A DNA stretch of 29,903 nt from PWPR01 sp046542315 (GCA_046542315.1 JBKHBO010000019.1:1-29903); one strand, 5' to 3'; shown: positions 14,932-22,828, numbered from the stretch's first letter. Notes: a model not told the origin generated them from the letters alone. Numbers and translations are program-made.

Positions 14932-15518
14932 AATTTAATGAAAAAGGATTAATTCCAGCAATAATACAAGATGATAATACGGGGTCTGTTCTTATGTTAG
15001 GGTATATGAATCAAGAATCTTATGATCAAACCTTGAGTACTAAACAAGTGTGGTTTTACTCAAGGTCTCGTAATGAACTGTGGCATAAAGGTGCAACTTC
15101 AGGGGACTATTTGGGAGTAAAGACTATCACTTTAGATTGTGATTTAGATGCGCTTTTGATTACTGTTATCCCAGAAGGTAATACATGTCATACAGGAGAA
15201 TATAGTTGCTTTCATAATAATATAGAAGGAGAGGTAAAATTATTTGAACAATTAGTAAAACTAGAAGGTACGATTAAGAGTAGAAAAACTAACCTTCCAA
15301 ATAATTCATATACAACCTCTCTTTTTAGTCAAGGTTTAGATAGAATTACTCAAAAAGTTGGTGAAGAAGCCATTGAGGTAGTAATTGCGTCTAGGGGAGA
15401 TAGAAAAGACTTAGTTAATGAAATTAGTGATCTTATTTATCATCTTCTTGTGCTAATGAGAGAAAGAGAGATAGACCTTACAGACATTTATCAAAATCTA
15501 TTATTAAGAAGTAATTAG
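14928..15518 (+). CDS. hisIE: Bifunctional phosphoribosyl-AMP cyclohydrolase / phosphoribosyl-ATP pyrophosphatase
   Basis: 196 residues, a HisI-HisE fusion. The N-terminal cyclohydrolase domain (about 1-105) has WFYSRSRNELWHKGATSG, TLDCDLDALL with metal-binding aspartates, and the zinc cysteines in NTCHTGEYSCF. The C-terminal MazG-like pyrophosphatase (about 106-196) has KVGEEAIEVVIA and NEISDLIYHLLVLM. Last gene of the histidine operon. A histidinol phosphatase (HisN/HisJ) is not in the operon. Confidence 0.96.
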   Translation: MKFNEKGLIPAIIQDDNTGSVLMLGYMNQESYDQTLSTKQVWFYSRSRNELWHKGATSGDYLGVKTITLDCDLDALLITVIPEGNTCHTGEYSCFHNNIEGEVKLFEQLVKLEGTIKSRKTNLPNNSYTTSLFSQGLDRITQKVGEEAIEVVIASRGDRKDLVNEISDLIYHLLVLMREREIDLTDIYQNLLLRSN

Positions 15519-15520
15519 AC

Positions 15521-15556
15521 AATAATATAGATATAGTGATATTATTAAATTAACTT
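15521..15556 (+). terminator. Weak AT-only hairpin after the his operon
   Basis: AATAATAT (15521-15528) pairs with ATATTATT (15539-15546), with a short T-run ten bases later. All pairs are A-T, so termination would be partial at best and the next gene may be read through. Confidence 0.25.
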
Positions 15557-15575
15557 TTTTAATGGAGTGATTTTA

Positions 15576-16100
15576 GTGCTACAAGCTTTTCAAATTACAA
15601 AAACAGGTTTAATAATAAGCATCTTTTTAGGGATTGCTATAGCACTTACATCAATTTATTTGGGGGATAAAGTCGTAACAAAACAAAAAGACAAATCATT
15701 AACAGGGTTACTATATTTGTGGAAAAAATCACCCATTCTAACAATCCTACTAACAATTTTAATAGGACCATTTTTTGAAGAAGTTTTATTCAGATTTATA
15801 GGTATAACTTTTTTAAATTTTTGGTTGCCTACTTTTTTTTCAGTAATTGTCACTTCTATAGCATTTGGATTAGCACATAACCAATTTCCTTTAAATGTTA
15901 TAAGTGGACTTATGGGAGTAATTTTAGCGATAATATATTTAAATTATGGAGTTATTGCTAGCTTCATAACTCATGGTCTTCAAAACGGATTGGTTTTAGT
16001 TAATCTTTATCATACCGTTTATAAAAAAACTGGTATGACTATTACACAAGCACTTGAAGTATATAAAATAAAAGAATTAGTATCTGTAATAGATAACTAA
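15576..16100 (+). CDS. CPBP-family intramembrane metalloprotease (CAAX/Abi type)
   Basis: 174 residues with about four to five membrane segments. The three conserved glutamate/arginine and histidine motifs of the CPBP (Abi) family are present: EEVLFR after the second segment, FGLAHNQF in the next, and ITHGLQN in the last. Such proteins cleave prenylated or other membrane substrates, and in Firmicutes some confer bacteriocin self-immunity. The substrate here is unknown. I choose GTG 15576, eight bases after GGAG; the GTG at 15567 falls within the ribosome site. Its stop overlaps the stop of the convergent diaminopropionate ammonia-lyase gene by four bases. Confidence 0.85.
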   Translation: MLQAFQITKTGLIISIFLGIAIALTSIYLGDKVVTKQKDKSLTGLLYLWKKSPILTILLTILIGPFFEEVLFRFIGITFLNFWLPTFFSVIVTSIAFGLAHNQFPLNVISGLMGVILAIIYLNYGVIASFITHGLQNGLVLVNLYHTVYKKTGMTITQALEVYKIKELVSVIDN

Positions 16101-17248
16101 TTCTTTTTATTAACAATTTTATAATAATTCTTTGGATCTGTAACCCCTTCAGTGTTTACTACTAGAGCGATGCTTTCGCTATTGAGATTTAATCTTTCTC
16201 TAGCGTGAGCATATTTTTTATTTAGCATTAGTTCATTTATAACCCCTATACCTACACATCCAGATTCGCCAGCTTTAATCTCTAAATCATCACCCAAAGG
16301 ATAAGCTAGCGTTTTCATGCCTAGTTCTGCTATAAAGTCATTTACACTAAGATAGCAACAAGCATTGTTTTTAATTATTGGATAAGCAATAGGGTTTGGT
16401 TCACCACAAGCTAATCCTGCCATGATTGTATGCAAATCTCCTGTAACTCTTTCCGGGTGATCACCATTGCTTTTCGCTGAATTAAAGTAACAATTTGCAT
16501 TTTGGGGTTCAATAATAATAAATTTAGGTTTGTAATCAAATAGATTAATGAATGCATTAATAAACGAACTAGCAAAAGAACCAACACCAGCTTGTAAAAA
16601 AACATGAGTTACATTTTTATTTAGCTGCTTTACTAGCTCAAAAACAATAGTTTGATAACCCTTCATAATATTTGTTGGAATTATAGAATAATTATCTAAA
16701 GCAGTATCTTGAATTAAGACATAATTATTCTCTTTAGCAAGATTTGCAACATATTCAACTGCTTGATCATAGTTCAAGTCTAATATAGATGCATTTGCTC
16801 CTTCAGCTAAAATTGCTTCTAGTCGTGCTTTTGCAGAGCCCTTAGGTAAAAATACAATTGCATTTTGATTAAAAAGCTTTGCAGCTCTACTCACAGCCTT
16901 GCCATGATTTCCATCAGTAGCTGTAACAAATGTAACTGGCGGCTTATTCTTAAGAGCCGAAAGTAGCATATCATACCTTAAATTATCACAACTAATTTCA
17001 AAGTATTCCTCTAAATATTTAGCAATAGCATAAATTGCACCAAGAATCTTAAATGCATTTTACCCAAGCCTTGTTGATTCATCTTTTACTAATACAGCTT
17101 TTAAATCAAGTTTATTAGCTAGATTATCTAAACTAACTAAGGCAGTTTCTGAGTAGTTAGGAATACTTTTCATAAATTCAAAAGCATCATCACTAAAATC
17201 AAATTCTACATAATCTTTTTCAGGACTGTAAAACACAAATTCTATCAT
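16097..17248 (-). pseudogene. dpaL: Diaminopropionate ammonia-lyase (YgeX/DpaL type) with one in-frame TAA
   Basis: One continuous frame of 384 codons, interrupted only by TAA at codon 63 (17062-17060). It reads KDESTRLG, stop, NAFKILGAIYAIAKYL. In the family this stretch is KDES-R-G-L-NAFK, so TTA (Leu) to TAA is the simplest change. The PLP lysine is in NAFK (codon 67), just after the stop. Further family motifs are FVTATDGNHGKAVSRAAK, AIVFLPKGSAKARLEAI, VLIQDTALDNY, VFLQAGVGSFASS, TIMAGLACGEPNPIAYPI, AGESGCVGIGV and VVNTEGVTDPKNY. The intact enzyme is PLP fold II and converts D- or L-2,3-diaminopropionate to pyruvate and ammonia. Restart at a downstream ATG (16969) would lose the lysine, so the gene is probably dead unless the stop is a sequence error. 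ATG 17248 has AAAAGGGG upstream. Confidence 0.88.
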
Positions 17249-17415
17249 AAATAAAAACCCCTTTTTTTAATAGTACTTTAGTTTCATGATAAAGAAAATA
17301 GATTTTTACAAATTTTCTTTTTAAATGAATTTGATTATTATAAAAGGAATTAGCATCTATTTGTTGAATAATTATAGTTGTAGTAGAAATTTAAGATGTT
17401 TTAAGGAGGGAAACA

Positions 17416-18567
17416 ATGTTAGCTGTAATAAATGCGCGCATTGAAACAATCACTAAAGGTGTAATTGAAAATGGCACGCTATTAGAGAAAGACGGAAAAA
17501 TAATCGAAATTGGAGCAGATGTTAATGTCCCAGAAGGTGCAACTATTATAGATGCGAAAGGGAGAACAGTAACACCTGGTATAATAGAAGCTCACTCACA
17601 TGCTGGTATAAGTGAAAAAGGTGTTGGCTGGGAAGGTAGAGATACAAATGAGGGTACCAATCCAGTAACAGCTTGGTGCAATGCTAAAGATGGTATAAAT
17701 ATGTTAGCAGATGATTTTAATGAGTTTCGTGAAGCTGGTATTACTGCAACAGGAGTTTTACCAGGAAGTGCAAATTTATTAGGTGGAACAGCAGTTGCAG
17801 TGAAAACTAAAAAAACAACACTCGTAGACGAAGCTGTTTTTGCTGAAATAGGTATGAAATCAGCTTTAGGAGAAAATCCAAAGAATAAATATGGCGGACA
17901 GAACAAATCTCCATCTACCAGAATGGGAAATGCCGCGATGTTAAGAGAAACTTTACTTAAAGCTAAACAATATTTAAGAAAAAAAGATGCGGGTGAAGAA
18001 CCAAAATTTGACAAGAATTCTGATGCTTTAATACCTGTTTTGAAAAAAGAAATTCCTTTGTTGATTCACTGTCATCGTCATGATGATATCGTAACAGCAA
18101 TAAGGATTTGTAATGAATTTGATCTCAAATTTACACTTGAACATGTAACTGACGGAGATAAAGTAGTTGATTATTTGGTTAAGAATAATGCTCTTTGTGC
18201 TGTTGGACCAACAATGAATTATGGATCAAAAGTAGAAAATAAAGAAAGAGATTTCCAAACTCCTATAGTTCTATATAATGCTGGATTAGAGTTTTGCTTT
18301 ACAACAGATCATGCGGTAGTTTCAGGTAGACATCTACGAACAACTGCTGGTATTGCTGTAAGTTGGGGAATGGATAGAGAAACTGCTTTACGTTCTATCA
18401 CATATAACTCAGCTGTACATATGGGTCAACAAGACAGAATTGGCTCACTAGAAGTAGGAAAAGATGCAGACTTTGTAATATGGTCTGGAGATCCACTATC
18501 ATTTATGACACATGCAGATGTCACTGTGGTAGAGGGCAGTGTTGTATATGAGCGGGAGGTGCTATAA
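17416..18567 (+). CDS. Amidohydrolase-superfamily protein, imidazolonepropionase-like (paralog 1)
   Basis: 383 residues. A small beta domain at the ends flanks a metal-dependent TIM barrel. Metal ligands expected from the superfamily are seen: H60 and H62 in EAHSHAG, H218/H220/H222 in LIHCHRHDD, H243 in LEHVTDG, and D298 in TTDHAVV. The C-terminal LEVGKDADFVIWSGDP is the usual return strand of COG1228-type amidohydrolases. No signal peptide, so cytoplasmic. AAGGAGGG precedes ATG 17416. It abuts the next gene (TAAATG), a clear paralog, suggesting tandem duplication and possibly a hetero-oligomer. The substrate is not known; a cyclic amide, imidazolone or dipeptide (prolidase-like) are the family options. 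Confidence 0.82.
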   Translation: MLAVINARIETITKGVIENGTLLEKDGKIIEIGADVNVPEGATIIDAKGRTVTPGIIEAHSHAGISEKGVGWEGRDTNEGTNPVTAWCNAKDGINMLADDFNEFREAGITATGVLPGSANLLGGTAVAVKTKKTTLVDEAVFAEIGMKSALGENPKNKYGGQNKSPSTRMGNAAMLRETLLKAKQYLRKKDAGEEPKFDKNSDALIPVLKKEIPLLIHCHRHDDIVTAIRICNEFDLKFTLEHVTDGDKVVDYLVKNNALCAVGPTMNYGSKVENKERDFQTPIVLYNAGLEFCFTTDHAVVSGRHLRTTAGIAVSWGMDRETALRSITYNSAVHMGQQDRIGSLEVGKDADFVIWSGDPLSFMTHADVTVVEGSVVYEREVL

Positions 18568-19734
18568 ATGTTATTTATTAAAAATGCAAAAATTTATCCT
18601 GTAGTAGGAGAAAATATAGAGCGCGGACAAATGTTAATTGAAAATGGGAAAATTGTTGATATAGGTGAAAAAGTGGAAGCACCTAGCGATGCAAAAGTAA
18701 TGGATTTAGATGGTAAAATCATTACACCAGGATTAATTGATATGCACTCACATGTAGGTATTTGGGGTGATGGAGAAGGTAAACCTGGTTATGATGGTAA
18801 TGAGAAACCAGATCCAATTAATCCAAAGGTCAATGCACTTGATGCAACTAATCCACTTCAAAGAAGTTTTGAAGGAGCTAGACAAGGTGGAATAACAACT
18901 TTACAAATCGTACCTGGTTCGGGAAACCCAATTGCTGGATTAGGATTTGTTTGTAAATCTTTTGGAACAATTGTAGACGAAATGGTTGTTAGAAATCCTA
19001 GCGGACTAAAAGGAGCTTTAGGTGAAAATCCAAAGAGAAATCACGGACAAAACTTAAAGCATGCTCCAGCTACAAGAATGGGAACAGCTGGTCTTATTAG
19101 AGAATATTTTGAAGAAGTAAAATCATATATGGCTAAAAAAGAAAAAGCTGAAAAAAATAATGATGACTTTGACTTAGATATGAAGTATGAACCTGGTGTA
19201 ATGGTATTAAGAAAAGAAATACCTTTCAGAATTCACGCTCATAGACATGATGATATAGTTACAGCAGTTAGATTGTGCCAAGAACTTGATGTAGAATTTT
19301 CAATTGAACATTGTACAGATGGACACTTAGTGGCAGATTTCTTAGCTGAAAACAATGTTATTGCTTCTGTTGGACCAGGTCTTAGCAGCTCTGGAAAAGT
19401 AGAGACCAAAGACTTTACTGATGCAAATCCTGCTATTTTACATAAAGCAGGAGTAAAAGTATGTTTAATGACAGACCATCCATTCTTGAACTGTAGACAT
19501 TTCCTAGCTTATGGTGCTGTTTCTTCTAGATATGGTATTAGTTTTGAAGACACCTTAAAGATGATGACGATTAACCCAGCTGAAGCGCTTGAAATTGAAG
19601 ATAGAGTAGGTTCACTAGAAGTAGGAAAAGATGCAGATTTTCTAATTTTTGATGGGCATCCATTTGATTATAAGACTAAGTTAGAATACACATACATAGA
19701 GGGACAAAAGGTTTGGGAAAGACCTGTATATTAA
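18568..19734 (+). CDS. Amidohydrolase-superfamily protein, imidazolonepropionase-like (paralog 2)
   Basis: 388 residues, same architecture as the preceding gene. H60 and H62 in DMHSHVGI, RIHAHRHDDIVTAVR, IEHCTDG, and MTDHPFLN supply the metal site, and LEVGKDADFLIFDGHP closes the protein. The two paralogs share GALGENPK / SALGENPK and ATRMG / STRMG, the AHRHDDIVTA core and the C-terminal strand, so both keep an apparently complete active site and neither looks like a decoy subunit. GCGGGAGG lies upstream of ATG 18568, inside the previous gene. It is the last gene before a GC-rich terminator. Confidence 0.82.
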   Translation: MLFIKNAKIYPVVGENIERGQMLIENGKIVDIGEKVEAPSDAKVMDLDGKIITPGLIDMHSHVGIWGDGEGKPGYDGNEKPDPINPKVNALDATNPLQRSFEGARQGGITTLQIVPGSGNPIAGLGFVCKSFGTIVDEMVVRNPSGLKGALGENPKRNHGQNLKHAPATRMGTAGLIREYFEEVKSYMAKKEKAEKNNDDFDLDMKYEPGVMVLRKEIPFRIHAHRHDDIVTAVRLCQELDVEFSIEHCTDGHLVADFLAENNVIASVGPGLSSSGKVETKDFTDANPAILHKAGVKVCLMTDHPFLNCRHFLAYGAVSSRYGISFEDTLKMMTINPAEALEIEDRVGSLEVGKDADFLIFDGHPFDYKTKLEYTYIEGQKVWERPVY

Positions 19735-19743
19735 ATAAATAAC

Positions 19744-19776
19744 AGGAAGAGGCCTAAAAAGCCTCTTCCTATCTTT
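19744..19776 (+). terminator. Terminator of the amidohydrolase pair
   Basis: AGGAAGAGGC (19744-19753) pairs perfectly with GCCTCTTCCT (19761-19770), followed by a short ATCTTT tail. Confidence 0.8.
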
Positions 19777-19906
19777 AAAAGAAGTAGGTACGAACGAGTG
19801 GAAAAGAACAATTGAATTTGATAAGGAATTTAATAAAGCTTATCAACCTAATAGAAGCCCTGTTCCAAATGGAGTAGAGCTACTATTAAATCAATTAAAA
19901 CGATAA
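19772..19906 (+). pseudogene. C-terminal remnant of an unidentified gene
   Basis: An open stretch of 44 codons reads GTNEWKRTIEFDKEFNKAYQ then PNRSPVPNGVELLLNQLKR and stops at TAA 19904. It has coding character, but no ATG, GTG or TTG start in frame and no ribosome site. It begins inside the preceding terminator. It has its own terminator just downstream, so it looks like the tail of a larger gene whose front was deleted. I do not recognise the family. Confidence 0.5.
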
Positions 19907-19912
19907 TAAAGG

Positions 19913-19947
19913 AGTCAAGCCTTCATTTTTAGAGGGCTTAACTTTTT
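19913..19947 (+). terminator. Terminator behind the gene remnant
   Basis: AGTCAAGCC (19913-19921) pairs with GGCTTAACT (19935-19943), with one mismatch, followed by TTTTT. It shows that the remnant was once a separate transcription unit. Confidence 0.65.
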
Positions 19948-19963
19948 ACAAAGGAGGACTATT

Positions 19964-20353
19964 TTGAAATTATATGATTACTTTCAAGAAGTAGATATTA
20001 GTAAATATGACTTGAATTGAGCAGAACAAATAGTTTGCGGAGCAAACAATGCATATAAGCTTGGTATAAGTAGAGATGATTTGAAAATGGCAGCAAGCTT
20101 AGGCGGTGGAATGGCTGTTAGAGGAGCTTGCGGGGCAATGGTAGGTGCAGTATTGATTATTGGTAGAGAAGAAGCTGTTAGCGGGGGACATTTTTGTCCT
20201 TCACTAAAAGAAATAGTAAAAGAGTATATTCATAAGTTCGAAGATGAGCTGGGAACACAAAATTGTGATAGATTAATAGAAATTCATGATAAAGATTGTA
20301 GAATGATAATAGATGTTGCAGCTAGACTTCTGGATGAAACTTTAGGAAAATAA
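19964..20353 (+). CDS. Probable selenoprotein: redox protein of the C_GCAxxG_C_C family with UGA-encoded Sec19
   Basis: 129 residues if TGA 20018-20020 is read as selenocysteine. TTG 19964 is preceded by AGGAGG at six bases, and the frame runs MKLYDYFQEVDISKYDLN, U19, AEQIVCGANNAYKLGI. It continues through ASLGGGMAVRGACGAMVGA to DETLGK. The family has a C, then GGGM...CGAxxG, then two more C. Here C56, C101 and C112 occupy the later positions, and the UGA falls exactly where the first conserved cysteine of the NCAEA/NCAQA motif belongs. Right after the UGA is a SECIS-like hairpin (separate entry). Translation from ATG 20081 alone would leave a 90-residue stump lacking the motif start, and the best ribosome site belongs to the long form. 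The family is a putative thiol redox protein of unknown partner. Alternative: a nonsense mutation at a cysteine codon (TGT/TGC to TGA). Confidence 0.8.
20018..20047 (+). promoter_or_regulatory. UGA codon plus bacterial SECIS-like hairpin
   Basis: After TGA (20018-20020) comes a perfect hairpin, GTTTGC (20033-20038), loop GGA, GCAAAC (20042-20047), with two further A-T pairs outside an A-A mismatch. The loop starts with G and lies 18 bases after the UGA. From memory, published bacterial SECIS models expect a small loop with G in its first two bases about 16-37 bases from the UGA. Both conditions are met. Confidence 0.75.
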
Positions 20354-20358
20354 GGCAT

Positions 20359-20400
20359 ATCTCTAAAGCTTTTTATAATAAGCTTTAGAGATTTTCTTTT
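20359..20400 (+). terminator. Terminator of the selenoprotein gene
   Basis: ATCTCTAAAGCTT (20359-20371) pairs perfectly with AAGCTTTAGAGAT (20380-20392), followed by TTTCTTTT. It lies six bases after the stop, confirming a deliberate gene end there. Confidence 0.88.
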
Positions 20401-20466
20401 GTTAAGCAGGAATAAGATTTTATTTATTGAATAGATTAATATAAAGAGTAAAGAGGATGATAAGCG

Positions 20467-21771
20467 TTGGATAAGAAACTTCAGTATTATGATGTATTTC
20501 CAAAAGTAGTGCCTGCAAATAAAAAGGTAACTATAAGTGTCAGGCCACTATTTGAACATGTAAAGTTTAATGAAGGGGAAGAGTATGAAGTATTGTATTA
20601 CCCTTTAGAGAGAGAGTCAGTTCATGGCGAGTTTGAATATCAGTTGCCTAAATTAGTAAAGGTTAATAAAGGCACACTAATGATTGAACAATTTTTTGCT
20701 GGGGAACAAGAGCATATGATTGTAATAAATGATCTAAATGAAGAAATGGAACCTTTAAGGGTAAGGATTTTTTCACTGAGAGAAGATCTTTTCGATAAAA
20801 GACCTTATTTTGGAGATTTACATACACATTCATATTATTCAGATGGAGAAGAATCACCTGCATTTGTTGCTGCAAGTGCAAGAAATCAAGGGTTTGACTT
20901 TGTAGCTATAACAGACCATCTTCAGTACGCTCCTTCTTTAGAAGCAATAGAAAAATTCAAAGATGTAGAAATTGATATGTTGATTGTGCCAGGGGAAGAA
21001 GTTCATTTACCAGAAAATCCTGTTCATTTTTTAAATTTTGGTGGAGAGAGTAGCTTAAATAAGTTTGTTCATGAACACGAAGAAGATTATTATTTGCAAG
21101 TGAAAGCTATTGCAAAGAAATTAGAAGAAATACAAGACGATAAAACTAGATTTACAATTGCTTCAAGTATTTGGGCGTTTGAGAGAATTCGTAAACTAAA
21201 TGGGTTGGGAGTATTTTGTCATCCTTTTTGGGAAGTTTGGACTGGTTACTATGTTTCAAAGACTGTTATAGACTATTTTATAAAGCATAAAACATTTGAT
21301 GCATTTGAACTTTTAAGCGGATATTACTCACATGAGGAATATGCAAATACCTTGCAAATAGCTAGGTATTATGAATCGTACAAGGAAAATATTGATATTC
21401 CAGTTGTAGGGGTTAGTGATGCTCATAGTTGTAACAATGATTTACTAGGCAATTATTTTACCGTAGTATTTGCACAAGAGCTGAATAAAGATAGTATAAT
21501 TAGAAGTATAAAAGATTTATATAGTGTAGCAGTTTTAAGTATAAAAGGAGAAACACAGCGATCATTTGGCCCTTTTAGGTTAGTTAAGTTTACAGAGTTT
21601 CTTTTAAGAGAAGTCTTGCCTTTACATAAAAGCTTATGTGAACTAGAAGGTGCTCAAATGTATGCCCATTTAGCTAATGATAAGAGAGCTAAAAAACAGT
21701 TGAGTATAATGAAAGGACAAACCCAAAGTCTATTTACTAAGTTATGGGCAAAGCCATCAAATATAAGCTAG
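20467..21771 (+). CDS. PHP-domain metal-dependent phosphoesterase with N-terminal beta domain
   Basis: 434 residues. Residues 1-112 form an apparently beta-rich domain I do not recognise. The PHP domain follows with FGDLHTHSYYSDGEE (H119, H121, D126), AITDH (D150, H151), VPGEEVH, FCHPFWEVW and VSDAH, which are its trinuclear metal motifs in order. The last 70 residues are helical. PHP enzymes hydrolyse phosphoesters, including 3'-phosphoadenosine, oligonucleotides and histidinol phosphate. This one does not look like HisJ, because the extra N-terminal domain is atypical. TTG 20467 follows AGAGG at ten bases; no in-frame ATG is close. Eleven bases separate it from the patatin-like gene. Confidence 0.82.
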   Translation: MDKKLQYYDVFPKVVPANKKVTISVRPLFEHVKFNEGEEYEVLYYPLERESVHGEFEYQLPKLVKVNKGTLMIEQFFAGEQEHMIVINDLNEEMEPLRVRIFSLREDLFDKRPYFGDLHTHSYYSDGEESPAFVAASARNQGFDFVAITDHLQYAPSLEAIEKFKDVEIDMLIVPGEEVHLPENPVHFLNFGGESSLNKFVHEHEEDYYLQVKAIAKKLEEIQDDKTRFTIASSIWAFERIRKLNGLGVFCHPFWEVWTGYYVSKTVIDYFIKHKTFDAFELLSGYYSHEEYANTLQIARYYESYKENIDIPVVGVSDAHSCNNDLLGNYFTVVFAQELNKDSIIRSIKDLYSVAVLSIKGETQRSFGPFRLVKFTEFLLREVLPLHKSLCELEGAQMYAHLANDKRAKKQLSIMKGQTQSLFTKLWAKPSNIS

Positions 21772-21782
21772 GAGGTTTATAA

Positions 21783-22562
21783 ATGGCTAAAGATTTATCA
21801 AAAAAAGTTGCAGGAAAGAAGTTAGGACTTGCTTTAGGGGGAGGTGCTGCTAGAGGAGCAGCACATCTTGGAGCATTAAAAGCTTTCAAAGAGTACAATA
21901 TAAGCTTTGATTTTATTGCAGGGACGAGTGTTGGTAGTATTATTGGAGCATGTTTAGCTGCTGGATTGGACTGGGAAGAAATGAAAAGAGCAGTTGATAA
22001 GCTAGAATTGCCTGATTTATTAAAGTGGAAAAAGTGGGAGATAGGTTATGATTCCTCTGCTATAGCTGATTTTTTAGAGACACTGATAGGAAAAAAAGAT
22101 TTTGAAAAACTTAAGGTTCCTTTTGCAGCAGTTGCTACTGATGTGAAATACGCAAAAGAGAGGATCTTTAAACAAGGAAGTGTTTCGAAAGCTGTACAAG
22201 CCAGTTGCACTGTTCCCGGGATTTTTGTTCCTGTAAAAGAAGATGGAACAGTTTTAGTAGATGGTGGTGTTGTTAACAATGTGCCTGCTAATGTAGTAAG
22301 AGATATGGGAGCTGAGATAGTTTTTGCAATTGATTTAAATGGAGAGTTGCCAGAAGTTGAACTGGAAGGCAAATTAATAGAAACACTTTATGCTGTGTTT
22401 AATATTATGGTTAGAAATAATTCTCAACTTGGATATCACAATTCTGACCATGTAATTATACCAAAATTAGAAGAGTATCCTTTTCATAAGCTAGATGAAG
22501 CAGATGAAATGTTTGAACTAGGATATAAAGCAACTAAAGAGAAATTAGAAGAATTTAATTAA
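21783..22562 (+). CDS. Patatin-like phospholipase / serine hydrolase (RssA/YchK type)
   Basis: 259 residues. LALGGGAARGAAHLG is the glycine-rich oxyanion loop, GTSVG contains nucleophile S49, and LVDGGVVNNVP contains the catalytic D160 of the Ser-Asp dyad. VPGIFVPV is also typical. No signal peptide or membrane segment, so probably cytoplasmic and membrane-associated. The family cleaves acyl ester bonds in phospholipids or lysophospholipids. GGAGG precedes ATG 21783. Likely co-transcribed with the PHP gene. Confidence 0.9.
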   Translation: MAKDLSKKVAGKKLGLALGGGAARGAAHLGALKAFKEYNISFDFIAGTSVGSIIGACLAAGLDWEEMKRAVDKLELPDLLKWKKWEIGYDSSAIADFLETLIGKKDFEKLKVPFAAVATDVKYAKERIFKQGSVSKAVQASCTVPGIFVPVKEDGTVLVDGGVVNNVPANVVRDMGAEIVFAIDLNGELPEVELEGKLIETLYAVFNIMVRNNSQLGYHNSDHVIIPKLEEYPFHKLDEADEMFELGYKATKEKLEEFN

Positions 22563-22569
22563 TTATAAA

Positions 22570-22607
22570 AGATAAAAGGAATCATCCTAGGATGATTCCT
22601 TTTATCT
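22570..22607. terminator. 38-bp perfect palindrome, bidirectional terminator
   Basis: AGATAAAAGGAATCATCC (22570-22587), TA, then its exact reverse complement (22590-22607). It lies between convergent transcripts: the patatin-like gene on the plus strand and the 6S RNA on the minus strand. A U-rich tail is better on the minus side (TTTTATAATT). Confidence 0.75.
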
Positions 22608-22612
22608 GAAAA

Positions 22613-22793
22613 ATAACTCCCATAATGCCGTAAAGCTTTGATCTCAAATCCCTATCTTCTAGGTGGGCATCACAAACGAAGCCTCTGACGTCCACTCTCT
22701 TGGAGGCATGCCATCTTCTTCGTTTTTAGATTCCCAATGTGTGTGTGTTGGTTTGAGATATTACGCTTCACGAACATCACAGGAAATCTTCTT
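22613..22793 (-). ncRNA. ssrS: 6S RNA (Firmicutes SsrS/BsrA type)
   Basis: About 180 bases on the minus strand that fold into one long rod. Pairs, in plus coordinates, are CATCACAGG 22775-22783 with CCCATAATG 22619-22627 (G-U pairs), GCTTCAC 22765-22771 with GTAAAGC 22630-22636, TTTGAGAT 22752-22759 with ATCTCAAA 22641-22648, and CTTCGTT 22718-22724 with AACGAAG 22675-22681. The internal loops between the inner helices form a large bubble. Closing stem, bubble and irregular terminal arm are the 6S RNA design, which mimics an open promoter and binds sigma-A RNA polymerase. The segments TTTGAGAT-CAAAGCTTTACGGC and GCCCACCT resemble Clostridia 6S RNAs as I remember them. It has its own consensus promoter. 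Bases 22613-22999 contain no protein gene. Confidence 0.75.
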
Positions 22794-22799
22794 TAATTA

Positions 22800-22828
22800 A
22801 TTATAACTTGATTAAAGACTTTTGTAAA
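22800..22828 (-). promoter_or_regulatory. Sigma-A promoter of the 6S RNA
   Basis: On the minus strand, TTTACA (22828-22823), a 17-base spacer and perfect TATAAT (22805-22800), placing +1 near 22793. An inverted repeat TTGAAG-CT-CTTCAA (22834-22847) sits just upstream of the -35. Confidence 0.75.

Noticed and set aside
17060..17062. TAA in dpaL as a recoded codon
   Set aside because: Selenocysteine uses UGA and pyrrolysine UAG. No known system recodes UAA here, so it is treated as nonsense.
20081..20353. A separate 90-residue gene starting at ATG 20081
   Set aside because: No ribosome site of its own, and it would miss the first motif residue. It is the 3' part of the UGA-containing gene.
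20467..21771. PHP-domain protein as the missing histidinol phosphatase HisJ
   Set aside because: The large N-terminal beta domain and helical tail do not match HisJ, and it lies far from the his operon.
22570..22607. 38-bp palindrome as an insertion-sequence end or mobile repeat
   Set aside because: No second copy and no transposase nearby. Its place between convergent transcripts fits a bidirectional terminator.
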